This document shows, in pieces, positions 1 through 11,599 of a stretch of 64,000 bases of DNA. Under the pieces are notes generated by a model, which worked only from the letters and a program-made list of their open reading frames with translations, made no database searches and had not been told where the DNA came from. The stretch lies in contig JAKOGI010002252.1 in the NCBI GenBank assembly GCA_029747015.1, positions 1-64,000 of the forward strand. The letters run 5' to 3'. The position numbers and the translations under genes were made by a program. Numbering within the stretch: position 1 is the first letter of the stretch; each line of letters begins with the position of its first letter. The stretch is from Carnegiea gigantea. Taxonomy: Eukaryota > Streptophyta > Magnoliopsida > Caryophyllales > Cactaceae.

Positions 1-32
<32 letters not shown>

Positions 33-38
33 TATATG
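1..38. repeat. (TA)n microsatellite at window edge
   Basis: Nearly pure TA dinucleotide run with a few TG variants, cut by the window start. It lies directly beyond the 3' side of the minus-strand LINE, where a LINE tail would be expected. No poly(A) tail (poly-T on this strand) is seen. Confidence 0.9.
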
Positions 39-241
39 TCTATGTATATATTTGCACAAATGAATCTTCATTGAACCATAAATAGATGTATACACCCCCC
101 AGTCATCTCTATCCTGTGATGTATATATCACTGGCTATTTTCTATGAAGTAATCTATACAGGTGTTGTAAGTTTTCCTGTGCTGGTGTATCTGCGGAACT
201 CTTTATGTAATCTGACCCTTAATTTTGTTTAGCAACTTATG

Positions 242-1887
242 TGCTGGGTAAACTTTATTTTTGAACAGCATTCTGTTCCTAGCAAGCCAAATGTTGTCAC
301 TGCATTGGCCATTTCCTTGGTTAATCTTCTCAATTTCCTGGGCATCTTCAGTTTAATTATAGAAGTGATAAATGCCTTCATCCCATCAAGTAACAACTTG
401 AAATCCCATTCTATGAAGAGCAGACTCTAGATATCTCTAGCACGCTTGCATTCAAAAAATAGATGTTCTTGTGTATCAAGACTCTGCTGACATATGTTGC
501 AGTATATGGAAGGAAGGTTTGTGTACCTGCCAAGTCTATGAAGCACTAGCAATTTTTGGTGCATGAACAGCCAGACGGTGAAAGAATGCGTTGGTATACT
601 TATTCTAGACCATACCAATTTTGCCCAATGAGCTCTAATCACATCCTAAAGCAACCAAGTATATCCTTCCTTGACCCTGTGCTCTCCTTGGGGTATGCCC
701 TGAATCTTTCTTTCACTTTTTCCAACTTCTTCCAGTACCAACTAGTGTCACTTTTTGGGGTATACTTCCACCAATCCTCCTCTCCTATGTACCTCCCATG
801 AATCCATTGGACCCACAAGTTGTCCTTTTTCTTTACTATAGCCCATACTAGCTTTGCTATACATGTCATATTCCATAAATTTAAGTTCTTCACTCCTACC
901 CCTGCTTGTTTCTTAGGGGTACAGATTGTGTCCCAAGCCAAATAGGGTGCTTTTTTATAAGCATCACTCCCCCCCTCCATAAGATGTTTCTGCAGATTTT
1001 TATAACCTGGTTCACCACCTCTTGTGGAATAATGAATACTTGAGCCCTTAAGTTAAATATGCCAAAGAGGACTATATTAACCAGCACCAACCTTTCTGCA
1101 TAGGAAATGCGTCTAGATGTCCAGACAAGTATCTTTGCTGTGATCTTATCAACTAACATTCTGCACTCGCCATTTTTGAGCCTACTGGCTATTATAGGTA
1201 TCCTCAAGTACCTGAATGGGAGGTGGCCCTCTGTAAATCCTGTAATATCCAAACATTCTTATTGAGTATGGGAGCAGTCTCCCCCAAAGACAATATTGGA
1301 TTTATCCAAGTTTGCTTTAAGCCTAGAGCACCTAGTGAACTCATGAAAAGTATTCATCAAGAGCTGAAGCGATGCTGGTTTTACTTTGCAAAAAATGATC
1401 AAATCATCTGCAAGCATGAGGTAGGTGAAGCCCAGTTTCCAGCAATGATGGTGGTACTCAAACCTCGACTGTTTACTGGCTTTTTTGAACAATCTTAAGA
1501 GATATTTCATGGTTAACACAAAAAGTAATGGGGATAGACCGTCTCCCTGTTTCGGGCCTCTCTTCCCTTTAAACCACTCTCCCTGTTGCCCATTGATGCT
1601 AATAGCAAACTGCACTGGGGTAATGCACCTTATGATCCATTGTGTGAAAAGGGGGCAATATGAGTGCATTGAGGAGCTCTTTGATGAAGTCCTAATGGAT
1701 TGAATCAAAGACTTTATGCAAATCCACTTTCATTATACAGCTAGGGGGTATGTTTCCTTTGGTAACCTCTTGCCAAATCTTGGCATAGCAACACATTAAA
1801 GAGCAGCTCTCTCCCTTTGACGAAAGCTTCTTAACCTGCATCAATGATATGGTAGCCTCCTGCTAAATCTTGCTAAATCTTAACCTG

Positions 1888-1969
<82 letters not shown>

Positions 1970-3540
1970 ACATGGCAGCTTGGTTATGCATTTGTAAATA
2001 ACATTACAGTAAGAGATTAGCCTAAGTCCTTTGCCCTTTTAGGATTTGGGACTTTGGGTAATAACACCAGCTTGGTTTGTCCATACTAGCTGGGTAAATG
2101 CCTCCCTGAGAAGAATTCTTTTATCACTGAACATACCAAAGGGCCTATATCTTCCTAGCATGCCTTATAAAAACCACTATTACAACCATCAGGGCCTGGT
2201 GACCTGTGATTTAGAATAGAGAACAACACTTTCTTAATTTCTGAGTCTTTAAATGGTTGACATAACATAATCTGCTATTCAATAGTCAAGCATTGCCCCA
2301 GCTCTATCACTTGTAGGTCAATATTTGTTCTTTGATGATCCACCATCCCCAAAAGCCCTTTGTAATATTTAGTTATGACCTTTGACACAACTTCCAATCC
2401 CTCTACTCTTTGATCATTCTGATCTCTTATGTGGAAGATACTTGTCAAGGCCTTTCTTTGTTTAATTCTACCCATAAAAATCCTTGAGCATTCATATCCA
2501 AAATCAATCCACTCAGCTTCACTTTGTTGTTTGATAAGTAAAATAATTGAATGGTTGATTGCAATATAGTTTTCTTTGCTACTTGCCTCCTTTTGAAGTA
2601 ATTCAATGTTAAAAGGATCCTGTTGCAATAAGGCTTGAGTCTGAAGAAGGTCATTTCTTGCCCTTGCCTGCTGTACATAGATATCAGCATATCCACCCTT
2701 GTTTAGCTATTTAAAGGGTTGTCTTAGGCTGCTTAGAACCTGCTGGAGTTTCTTTAAACTGGAGCCACTTTGATTCTGTGCTACGCTATGCTTAACCATG
2801 TCCTTGGAACCCTTGTCCTTTGTTAACATGCCACGGAATTGAAATGTGTTCCTCGGCCTTGGACAGTGGGGGAAACTCAAAATTATAAGAGTATGGTCCG
2901 ACAGTCCCTGTAACATATAATGCACATGTGTGTAGGCAAAACCTTCATACCATAGCTCATTATGAAGGGCCTTATCAATTCTTGACCAAACTATCGTGTT
3001 TGTCCAAGTGAAAAAAGCCCCCCCATAGCTAAACTCTTGCAGTCCACAATGTTTGATGCATGCTACAAAATCACTAACTTCTCCATCAGCAACATCAATT
3101 CCTCCTATTCTCTCCAACTGATTAAGCACTGAGTTAAAATCCCCAAGTACACACCATGGATCCTCTAGTGACTGAGATCAAGTTATAAGATCCTCCCACA
3201 AGGGGATTCTTTGTTCTTCTAAATTCCTACCATAGATAACTGTGATATAGAACTTCTTGTTTGTTGATAGATGTACGGCCTCACCATGAATCAGTTGGTC
3301 AGTTTTGAGGATCAAGTTAAACTGATACCTTCTGGGGTGCCAGCTGAGGATGATTCTACCTCTGTCAGTCATAGATGCATTATGTTCCCATTGCTAATTT
3401 TGGCAAATTTTGCCCATCACTTGTACCATGTTTTGGTCCCTAATCTTGATTTTCAGAAAGCCTACCATTCTAGCTTGGTGTTGCTGTAAGAAGATTTTGA
3501 TATCTTCTTGCTTATTGGGGGCATTCATACCCCTTACATT
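242..3540 (-). pseudogene. LINE ORF2 pseudogene: endonuclease, reverse transcriptase, zf-RVT
   Basis: ORF2 nicks target DNA and copies the LINE RNA at the nick. Seen on the minus strand: endonuclease pieces at 3,372-3,178 and 3,129-2,707, including the SRIDKAL stretch and a downstream GLSDHT (the SDH motif of AP endonucleases). RT follows at 1,708-1,259 with RGPKQGDGLSP and the catalytic LADDLIIF, a normal F/YADD box whose aromatic residue has become Leu. The connection region follows (1,252-640). The terminal zinc-binding domain at 642-427 shows a C-x2-C ... HLFFEC pattern. Many stops and frameshifts separate these pieces, and part of the RT amino-terminal region near 1,860-2,270 is interrupted by TA repeats. 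Family assignment is confident; exact ends are not. Confidence 0.85.
1889..1966. repeat. (TA)n microsatellite inside LINE
   Basis: About 78 bp of almost pure TA repeat inside the RT region of the LINE. The short phrase 'gctaaatctt' is duplicated just to its left (1,863-1,880), suggesting local slippage. Confidence 0.92.
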
Positions 3541-3769
3541 CAAATTGATGATCCTATACATTTGGGGTTAAGATCCCCCCTCCCCGTCCTCTGCCTGGTT
3601 TCCATCTTCCTCTAAAAGAACATTATAGGTGTTGGCCCGCAGTAGGTCATTTGGAGTTGTGATTTTTTTTTTTGTCATTCTGCTCTTGTAACATAGTGCC
3701 TTGTGGTATGCTTAGTGACTAACTAAAAATCATCATCTCCTCTTGACTCAACTTTTTGTGATGGCTGAT

Positions 3770-4262
3770 TTTGTTCTTGTGGAAGCACTTGTTATCTGAC
3801 TCTCCATTCCTTTCAGTGAATGTCTTGCTCTCTGCAGTTCTCTTGTGTATGCCCAAACATTTTATAATGAGAGCATTTGAGAGGAAGCTATTCATAGATG
3901 ACCTTTTGCCGAATCAGCACACTTTTCTCATTTGCAAATTCAATGTAATCTGGGAAGTGTCCTCCAAAGGCAGTTATATCCAAATTGGAAGTGAAGCAAT
4001 AGCATCAATGTTAATCTTCATTTTTGTGTTCCAGGCCTTGACTATATAAGGCTTCTGGGCAAAATGATAAATCCCCTTTTGTGCTACTATCAGTACATCT
4101 TAATGTTCACTAAACCTCACGAGATAAAGACCTCTTTCAATCAACAACACTTTATCAATGGCAAACTCACTCCAGATTCGCCTCACGTGCCCTGCTATAA
4201 CCTCATATAGTGGATTAGCACCCAAAACATAGCATATCACTGCATTTTGCCAGTAAACTACC
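3770..4262 (-). pseudogene. LINE ORF1 remnant: DUF4283 domain and zinc knuckle
   Basis: On the minus strand from 4,262 the frame reads a DUF4283-like segment containing the words AVICYVLGANPLYEVIAGHV and RRIWSEFAIDKVLLIERGLY, then stops appear. ORF1 proteins of plant LINEs bind the element RNA. Near 3,832-3,885 comes a zinc-knuckle-like C-x2-Y-x4-H-x4-C (CSHYKMFGHTQENC), in which the second Cys of the usual CCHC has become Tyr. The 5' part of ORF1 is absent because the LARD starts at 4,263. Assignment rests on recalled family motifs. Confidence 0.68.
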
Positions 4263-6549
4263 TGTAACACCCCCAGCCCCTATGGCCAGGAGCATTACGC
4301 TTTCTTACTTTTTACCTAATTTCTGGGGTGAAATGGAGAGAGTTTCTCCTAAAAGCTTATCGGTTCCAGGCTAAAAGTTTTACAATAAACCCCTGCAATC
4401 AACAAAAGCATACAACATTTTAAAATTAGCTCAACGGCTATGCACCGGAGTTCATAACTTAACAAGCAACCCGCTCAGAGTACTCAATAATATAGTTGAT
4501 TAAGAAAGAAGAACTGAAAGATACAACTCAATAGTTCACACAACCGGAGTATTGGGGTTTACATCCCAAAACATAACTAACTTTGACCAAGAGGACATCT
4601 AACTAATTAAATGGTTGGCTCATACGGCCATACAAAGTGACCTTTATGTCATATGCATTACACGAACTAGAATACTTGGTTTGTATATGTTTATAAACTA
4701 AGAATACATTCTATAATATCATCAAGTAGCAAGACTACTTCACTATTGGCACACTTGACTCCCTTTAAGCAAGGATAACTTCCATTTCGGCATAGCTGAC
4801 TCAAATTCTTCCTGTCATAAAGAAAACCTGGGGAAAAGGGGGAAGGAGTTGTGGGATAAGCAACCACACGCGCAGTGAGTGTCTCCCGACCCCCTCAAAA
4901 CCAAAACCATTCCAGGCAATAATATCTTTAATAGCCACATATCACTTATTCATACTTTACTATCATATTAGGCATTCTTAAATCCTCAAGGAAGGATTAC
5001 TATACATGAACTTCATTTTTAACTGTTCAAACTCATCTTTATGCCCTTGAGTGACTGGATTCCTTAACTGACAAGCACTTAAGCATATAAGCAAGCATCC
5101 AGGGCTAAGCATAGGAATCTTTCTTTTTCATAAGCGTAACTTCTTAGCATTCCATTCAAACTATGCGTGAAACGTCATTCATATAATGTGCACATAAGAT
5201 TATCTCTTTTCATAATCATACTTTTCTTGGCATTACATTCATGTGATATACATAAGACACACACATTTCAAGTCTCAATCAAATCTCATTCATAGGGTAT
5301 GCATGAAATATACTTATGATGCTTTCTTTTTCATATTCGTATCTTACTTAGCATCTTATTTATAAGTTATACTTGGTATATGCATATGTCATGCACAGGA
5401 AGCTTTCTTTCTTTTTGCTAAAAACATTTCATTTAGCCTCTTGGGGCTCATAAAAACTCTTCCCTTAACCTCTTGAGGCTCATATTCTTTAAAAGAGATC
5501 TCCTTCATATCGGTCGAATACTGACCCTTATAAGCTTTTCACGTTTCATTCATCTAGCCTCTTAATGGCTCCTAAAAACTTTCTTTTTGAAATACTTGAA
5601 ATGGCGTAATATTGACTACTTTTCTTCGCTTATTAGGAAAATACATTTGGTATAAGATCATTACAGGGTGCTGGTTGGGTGAGATCTATTCTCAACGCAT
5701 AGTGAGACCTAACACTCACGGTTAAGCTCTTACTCCTGGGACAGCTAGATATGACATATTGGACCATTGCCCACGTCAGGGTCTTCTAGGGTTTTCTAGT
5801 ACCAGGACTTATCTCGTAGGCTAATATCATTCACATCATATTGTCCAAAGCACATTATCTTAGCCAATTTAAAGCGCATGGGCCATAACGGCTAATAAGT
5901 TTGCTATCGCTCATAGTGAAATCCTTTTTCATACAACTCATGCCTTTGTAAAACTCTTTAGAGATTTCCCCGTTCAAGCGAGTCCACTCCTAAAACTGTA
6001 TTCATTTAGTTAAAATAGGCCATCATGCGCTAATAATTATGGCTACTATCATTTCAAAACATAATATTCTTCTTTTTCAAAACTCTTATGCAAATAGTCA
6101 AACTTAATGACATAGAAAGGGTAGGAGTGCATACATGTACACATTCAAACACTTCATGATTCAACTTAGCAACATGAGCCACACATGGCCTCGCAATCCA
6201 CACGATTGTGGTTAATCACAACCCAGACTCCCTTCCTCTCATAGCAACCGACCACAGGAAACCTCGAACCACTCATTGTTCTACCTCAAACCATCTGACT
6301 ACCATCTCGGTTTTCAATTCAATAATCATACCACACTATCATGAAAACTTATAAAGAGACGTGTAATAGAGTTTATACACTTACCTGGGTAAGCAGCACC
6401 ATCCAGCGGTGCGTTACCGCAAGCATACATATGTATAACCACATTCACGTATACATTTATAATGCCTTAACTGGAATTAGCACTTAACGAACCAACTAAA
6501 CTAATCAAACATGAATCTTATCGCATTCGAGGTGTTCATTTATTATTTC

Positions 6550-7080
6550 GAAGCCATGGTTCAGGTATAATCTGGCTAATCACACAAGTGCCAATTCCAA
6601 GCATACCCATTTCTTTTCGAAGCTATTAATCGAGCATGAATTGACTAAGCGTACATGTATCGTTTCTAAACATTCATATTCTACTTCGAAGTTCTTAAAC
6701 GAACGTGAATTAACTAAGTGTGCATATGTCGATTCTAAACATTCATATTTCATTCGAAGTTATTAAACGAACATAAATTAACTAAGCATACATGTATCTA
6801 ATCTAGACAGGCATATTTCATTTCGGAGCTATTTTTCAGGCATGTCTTAACTAAATATACTTGAATCGATTCTAAACATGCATAGTTCATTTCGAAGCTA
6901 TTTTTCAAGCATGTATTAACTAAATATACTTAAATCCATTCTAAACATGCATAATTCATTTCGAAGCTATTTTTCAAGCGTGAAATAACTAAACTAACAT
7001 ATATTGATTAAAGCCACTTTCGAGTATCAATCAACTAAACTAACATTTAATGATTCGAAGGCATTTTCAGGCATAAACTA
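6550..7080. repeat. Degenerate tandem array, period about 69 bp
   Basis: The landmark 'ttcgaagctatt' recurs at about 6,616, 6,685, 6,753, 6,822, 6,891 and 6,960, spaced 68-69 bp, with shorter and weaker copies near 7,019 and 7,054. Each unit also contains 'taactaa', 'cat..atcgattctaaacat' and 'catatttcatttcg'. It lies in the R-U5 portion of the LARD LTR. Confidence 0.85.
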
Positions 7081-7782
7081 ACTAAACTTAACATGCATCG
7101 ATCTAAACTAAATTCAGCTGAAACAGAACATGCCGAATTCCATTCGATCTGAGTAATCCTAAACTAACATGCAACGCAACTTAAAAGTTAAAATAATTTT
7201 GAAACTACTAATACTTAGGAGGTGAGAAACACCCACCTGGACTCCAAGCCAGAGGACCCGATTCCTGGTCTAATTGGGCTCGATTTGGAATTTCAAAACT
7301 CGAAATTCTTCCCTCCTCACTGGTTGCTGCTGCTGCCTTATTCTCGCTTCCTTTTCTCTTCCTCTCGACCTTACCTAGCCATCGGAATCAAGCCCAGCCG
7401 CTAGCAGTGTGGGCCACGGTGGTTGTGGCACCTTGGGTTTAAAAACCCTAACCTTCAAACCTTTGGTTGGCGTGACCCTCAGTGGACGCCGAACCTGAAC
7501 CCACCGAAACCCTCGACGTCGACCTCTGCCTTGACTGCCGTGGTCGCGGCTCCTCTCCCCCTTGCCATCTCGATCTCCCTTCTTCTCTCTCTGTCTTCAC
7601 AGTGGCCGTGTTAGGTTGGTAGAAAGGACATCGGGCTGGTGTGCATACACCGAGGTGGCGTTCGCCGTCGCCGTCGTCATCCTCACCTCCCCCCCTCTCT
7701 CTCCTTCTCTGGTGGTCACCGGGGAGGTCGAGGCTAGGTTTTTGAGAAACCCCCCTTGCCCGTGTTTTTAGCTAAAGAAGGG

Positions 7783-7803
7783 GGCTTCGGCCCCCATATA
7801 TTT
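7783..7803 (-). promoter_or_regulatory. Candidate LTR promoter: TATA box followed by GC hairpin
   Basis: On the minus strand the sequence reads a run of A, then TATATGGGGG, then a perfect inverted repeat GGGGGCCGAAGCCCCC (plus-strand 7,780-7,796). A TATA-type box a few hundred bp inside the LTR start is where an LTR promoter belongs. Inferred from position and motif only. Confidence 0.45.
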
Positions 7804-8190
7804 TTTGATTTTTTATTTGTCTCAAGCTTGTTCAAGTTACACCGCTAGTCTAATACGTAGCCAGTACTCTGAACCCGATTCGATAATACAATCTTTCATT
7901 GATTGTTCGATCCCAAATACGTCAAGGTTCGATTTAATAAAGCTCGAAACTAATTCTAAGGTTGAGAACCTAATCGTACTCAGGAAACGACTAAATTAAA
8001 CTATCGGCACAAATTAGCACGAATTAATCACAAAATCAATAATAACAATAGTAATTTTTTTGAATAAAATTATCATTCGTATAAGTACATCGATAATAAT
8101 TTAAAGCGTAAAGTTAATAAAAATACGAATTTTATAATGTAAAAAGCAAGACAGATAGCTTAACATAAAATAAAGAATGCGTGTCTTACA

Positions 8191-8204
8191 TTCTCCCCCC
8201 TTAA
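8191..8204 (-). other. Polypurine tract of the LARD
   Basis: Plus strand TTCTCCCCCCTTAA, on the minus strand TTAAGGGGGGAGAA, abuts the LTR end at 8,190. This is the expected position and composition of the plus-strand priming site of an LTR retrotransposon. Confidence 0.75.
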
Positions 8205-11200
8205 CAGAATTTCGTCCTCGAAATTCTAAACCTAAGTTCGGTCTTTCCTAGAATGTACGCACAAAACTAAGATCTACGCGGTAGGTTTCCAAAATGTTTC
8301 ATTTTGCAATCACTACTTCTTTTAAATCGAAAGAAAAAGGCTTACGGTATCCAGTCTCCTCCTCACCAATCCTCTTCAAGCGTCTACTCACGTTATTTGG
8401 GCGTCGAGGGCAAATCGCATTGAAGAGGGGCAAATGAGTTGGCGTGGAAACCGTATTGAGTTTGTTTTGAAAATGAACATAGATTTTCGATAATCTAGAC
8501 TCAGTTCGCATGGCAAGCAATAATTCTACACATATGCATCTATAAGTGGACATCTAAAGGCATGACAATCTGGGCAATGACATCTTAAGGTCATACACTA
8601 GTAGTCTCATTCTAAAACATGAATTCAAGTCACTTTTAGGATTACAATGATTAACATCGGGACTCCTATAGCACATTTAGAATAATCAAAATGTCACATA
8701 GCACCATGTAGCATCACTTAAGCATAATAGCATCGCATTGTATCAGCAATTCAGCATTCTCAAGTCTAGGAATTATAAGTAACATGAAACCGGCTAATGT
8801 ACATATGGTAAGCAATTTACAAAATGAAAGTATATGTGACCGACATTCCTATCCCCTTCGACCATTTCCCGCTAATCTTTGGGCATATCCTTCATGGAAA
8901 CTTAGACAGGACATGCTAAAGTCGTATGAAGGAGTTAACTTAATAGGTTCATTCAAAAGCATGAAGATATTAGGCCAATCTAAAGTTAAATCATTTATTA
9001 GAAGGTTACCACATTACACTAAGGTAGCAGAGATACCAATTACGCCATATTGGCAATGATAGAACTTGAAGTAGCATTCAAGATCACATTGACATCACGT
9101 AGGGTTAATAACAGTAACAATAGAACACTCAAGTTTAGGAATCACAAATAACATAAACTAGCATAACATGTTGGTATGATCAACTTTGAGAAGGAAAGGC
9201 TGAGGCAGGAATGTAAGTCGATGATTTCAATGGTGGGGAGTCTTTCCCTAAGGTTCTTACTTAGGGCTGATCGTCTCTTAGGTCATAGATTCATACAAAT
9301 GAATGTTTATGCTACTAGATGAATCCTGGGCCTATGGCTTATGGCCTAGATGCTTCCGCTGCGCTACTCTGATCAAACATATAAGGGTAAAAATATGTGA
9401 ATGCAGGTTTCTAGGGTCGTTTCATCATACCTCAAATACAGACGTATGCAGTTACTCAGCTATAGCATGGAATCAAGGAATTCATGGGATGTAAATGATG
9501 ACTTTAAGGTCACACTATGCTACGAATTTCGAGAGTTAAATTGTTTAGATAGCTAGGTCACATGCCAAAACCAACTCAAGTCAAGCAAACACCAAGATAT
9601 GCATTTACTAAGCCAATCATTCACAAGACACTTGAATAACCGTGCCTAATGGACGTGAGTGTCGATATATATGATGACATGACCCTGAGTGCTCCGCTAT
9701 ACTACTTTCTTATGCATGAGTTATATATTTCTATAAACGTGATTCATGTAAATGCAGCTCTATTGTCATCTAATCACGCATTACATACATCGAGCTTAAC
9801 TAACCCCATTATAACACGAGAAAACCGTATTGAAGGGCTGTAAATGATGATCTAAGAGTCATGGTGTGAAACTAACTATATAAATCAAATCGTTCTAACT
9901 AATACAGTCACATGTTTAATCAAATTCAAGCCAAGCAATTATAAAAACTCACTTTGTTGGCATTTGATTACAAACACATCGATGGCCACATACACAATCC
10001 TATCTACAGGTACTCGTATGGTCTCATGAAAGACATCTAAGCAAGCGTACATGAATGCAACCCTCTTTTAAAATCTAAGGATAAGGTTATGCCTCGAGAT
10101 TTATCCAAACTATTTGGAGTTAGCCAACAATCAACTAACAGGGGTAAGAACAATGGTGTTATTGATCGTACGACTCTACATTGAGGTTTCGCCACACATT
10201 ATCTTGAAAAGGTAACTGTGGAGGTCTGAGGAACTCCTAGTACAGATGGGCAGTTTCTATTTTCTACTATGGGCATTCTTGCTTCTACACGTGGTGCTTG
10301 TGCTTAGGAAAGTGTTGGGAAGATATAGATTGCCGTCCTAGGAGGTAACGAGGTAATGCATGTGGTGTAACAATTTCAAAGTATGCTAGGTTCTTTCTAC
10401 CTTGTTCTTTTTTGGTCTATTAGGGTTTATTTCAACCAAAACATCGTCACACCATTCTCGAATGGCAATTCGTATAATGAAAAGTAAGTAGTGCACGGTT
10501 TAGGCAACAATGGCAAGGAAGGGGAACAGTAGGTACACTTTCGCAATGTTTAACGAGGTCCTACCACTAGCATTTAGTTTTCCGAGCATGCATAGGAAGG
10601 CATTCCCTAATTTCACTCAGTGACTTCAGAATTCACAACGGTAAGGTATCATTCAGTAGGATCATCAATCATAGCAGCCAATCTCGACACGTATAGCAGA
10701 AGGGCATGTACTTGTGAACTTAAACTAATTGATCATTGCTAAAAAGGCGCAAGTCCTTCAGTGCAAGGTAAAGCTTAACTCGACAGCCAGAAAGATGCTA
10801 ACATTTAGAAACTTTGGATTTCAAAGGTGAAAAATAGCTCATCTGTTTTGAGCTTCTTCTCTACCAATGTTTGAGTACGTCTGCTCACTCCATTATGGGG
10901 CTCGAGGAGAAAATTATACTTTAGGGGCAAAGACGAGCTTAGAAAAAGATTTTCAATCGCTCGAGTCCAAATCAACGTGCTTTAATTATCGATTGTCTTA
11001 TCAAAGTGCATGAAGAAAACATTTACTATTCGAACTGTCACTTAGCTCACACAACACAAGTGAATTGGACTCATATCCTAACACACGACTCACATTTTAT
11101 TCAATCGGCTTAAACAAATCACATAAAAGTCAATCAATGAAATCAATTAGCACATTAGGAGCATATTATATCAATGAGCACCCACAACTTCACCTCGAGG

Positions 11201-11405
11201 TAGGAAACCATTTGACTCCTATACTAATGCCCAACTCACCACTTTTACTAAATCGACAAACTCCAGCCTCACACAAGTTGCAAATGGCCATACTATAAGG
11301 CAGACTTGCACACAAAGTAGGCATATGTCACATAACCATGAAGTGTTCTTAGGCGAATATATGAAATGCAAGACCCAGGTCGCGGCCCATGGTCGCAGGA
11401 CCTTT
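8205..11405 (-). other. Non-coding internal domain of the LARD
   Basis: About 3.2 kb without a recognisable gag, protease, RT or integrase in any frame. The longest frames are 80-90 codons (for example 8,299-8,553 minus and 8,784-9,059 plus) and match nothing I know. A short block at about 8,360-8,440 is loosely repeated at about 10,850-10,935. Such an element would need enzymes supplied by another retrotransposon to move. Confidence 0.6.
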
Positions 11406-11417
11406 GCTCTGATACCA
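11406..11417 (-). other. Primer binding site (initiator Met tRNA) of the LARD
   Basis: Plus strand GCTCTGATACCA, on the minus strand TGGTATCAGAGC, which is complementary to the 3' end of plant initiator tRNA-Met. It lies 4 bp from the LTR start at 11,422 and fixes the element's orientation as minus. Confidence 0.85.
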
Positions 11418-11421
11418 TCAA

Positions 11422-11471
11422 TGTAACACCCCTACCCCCTACGGCCAGGAGCATTATGCTTTCTTACTTCC
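11422..11471 (-). repeat. Truncated 5' LTR of the LARD
   Basis: The first 50 bp match the start of the LTR at 4,263 with few differences (TGTAACACCCC, GGCCAGGAGCATTA, GCTTTCTTAC). After about 11,471 similarity ends abruptly and Tat-type sequence begins. Confidence 0.8.
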
Positions 11472-11599
11472 TACGGCTAGTGCCTTGAAATCGGCCCTCG
11501 AAGGTCTTCGATGGACTATTTTTGAATCTTGGCTGATGATTAATAAGCATGCCCTGCTGGGGGCACAACTCCGAACACATGCTGATGATTAACAAGCAT

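Larger units (their letters stand above)
40..4262 (-). mobile_element. Degenerate L1-type LINE retrotransposon, 5'-truncated by a LARD
   Basis: Read on the minus strand, this interval gives in order the pieces of a plant L1-type LINE: a DUF4283-like ORF1 (4,262 to about 3,770), an AP-type endonuclease (about 3,372-2,707), a reverse transcriptase (about 2,696-640) and a C-terminal RT zinc-binding domain (642-427), then a short 3' tail. Frames are broken many times, so the element is dead. The 5' end is missing because a long LTR element begins at 4,263 in the middle of ORF1. An AT microsatellite sits at 1,889-1,966 within the RT region. The 3' boundary near 40 is approximate. Confidence 0.88.
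4263..8190 (-). repeat. 3' LTR of the LARD (about 3.93 kb)
   Basis: Starts with TGTAACACCCC and ends with CA, directly followed by a pyrimidine tract that is the polypurine tract of the minus strand. On the minus strand it starts at 8,190. A TATA-like box lies about 390 bp in, leaving a very long R-U5 portion of roughly 3.5 kb. It contains a 69-bp tandem array (6,550-7,080) and a GC-rich block (7,400-7,780). Plus-strand ORFs of 60-70 codons in the GC-rich block resemble no family known to me. Confidence 0.75.
4263..11471 (-). mobile_element. LARD-like non-autonomous LTR retrotransposon, inserted in the LINE
   Basis: The interval has the termini of an LTR retrotransposon on the minus strand but no gag or pol. 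A 3' LTR occupies 4,263-8,190 (TGTAACACCCC ... GTCTTACA). A polypurine tract follows (8,191-8,204), then about 3.2 kb of internal DNA, a primer binding site complementary to initiator Met tRNA (11,406-11,417), and a repeat of the LTR start from 11,422. The two LTR starts agree closely for about 50 bp, then the right copy breaks off at about 11,471 against a Tat fragment. A 3.9 kb LTR with a coding-free interior fits the LARD class. The parent family is unknown. A TSD cannot be tested because the right LTR is truncated. Confidence 0.78.

Noticed and set aside
7222..7771. Three plus-strand ORFs of 60-69 codons in a GC-rich block
   Set aside because: They lie inside the LARD LTR, overlap one another, have no recognisable domain, and are opposite to the element's transcription direction.
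8784..9059. 91-codon plus-strand ORF in the LARD interior
   Set aside because: No motif recognised, no conserved neighbours, and it lies in an element otherwise lacking open frames; likely chance.
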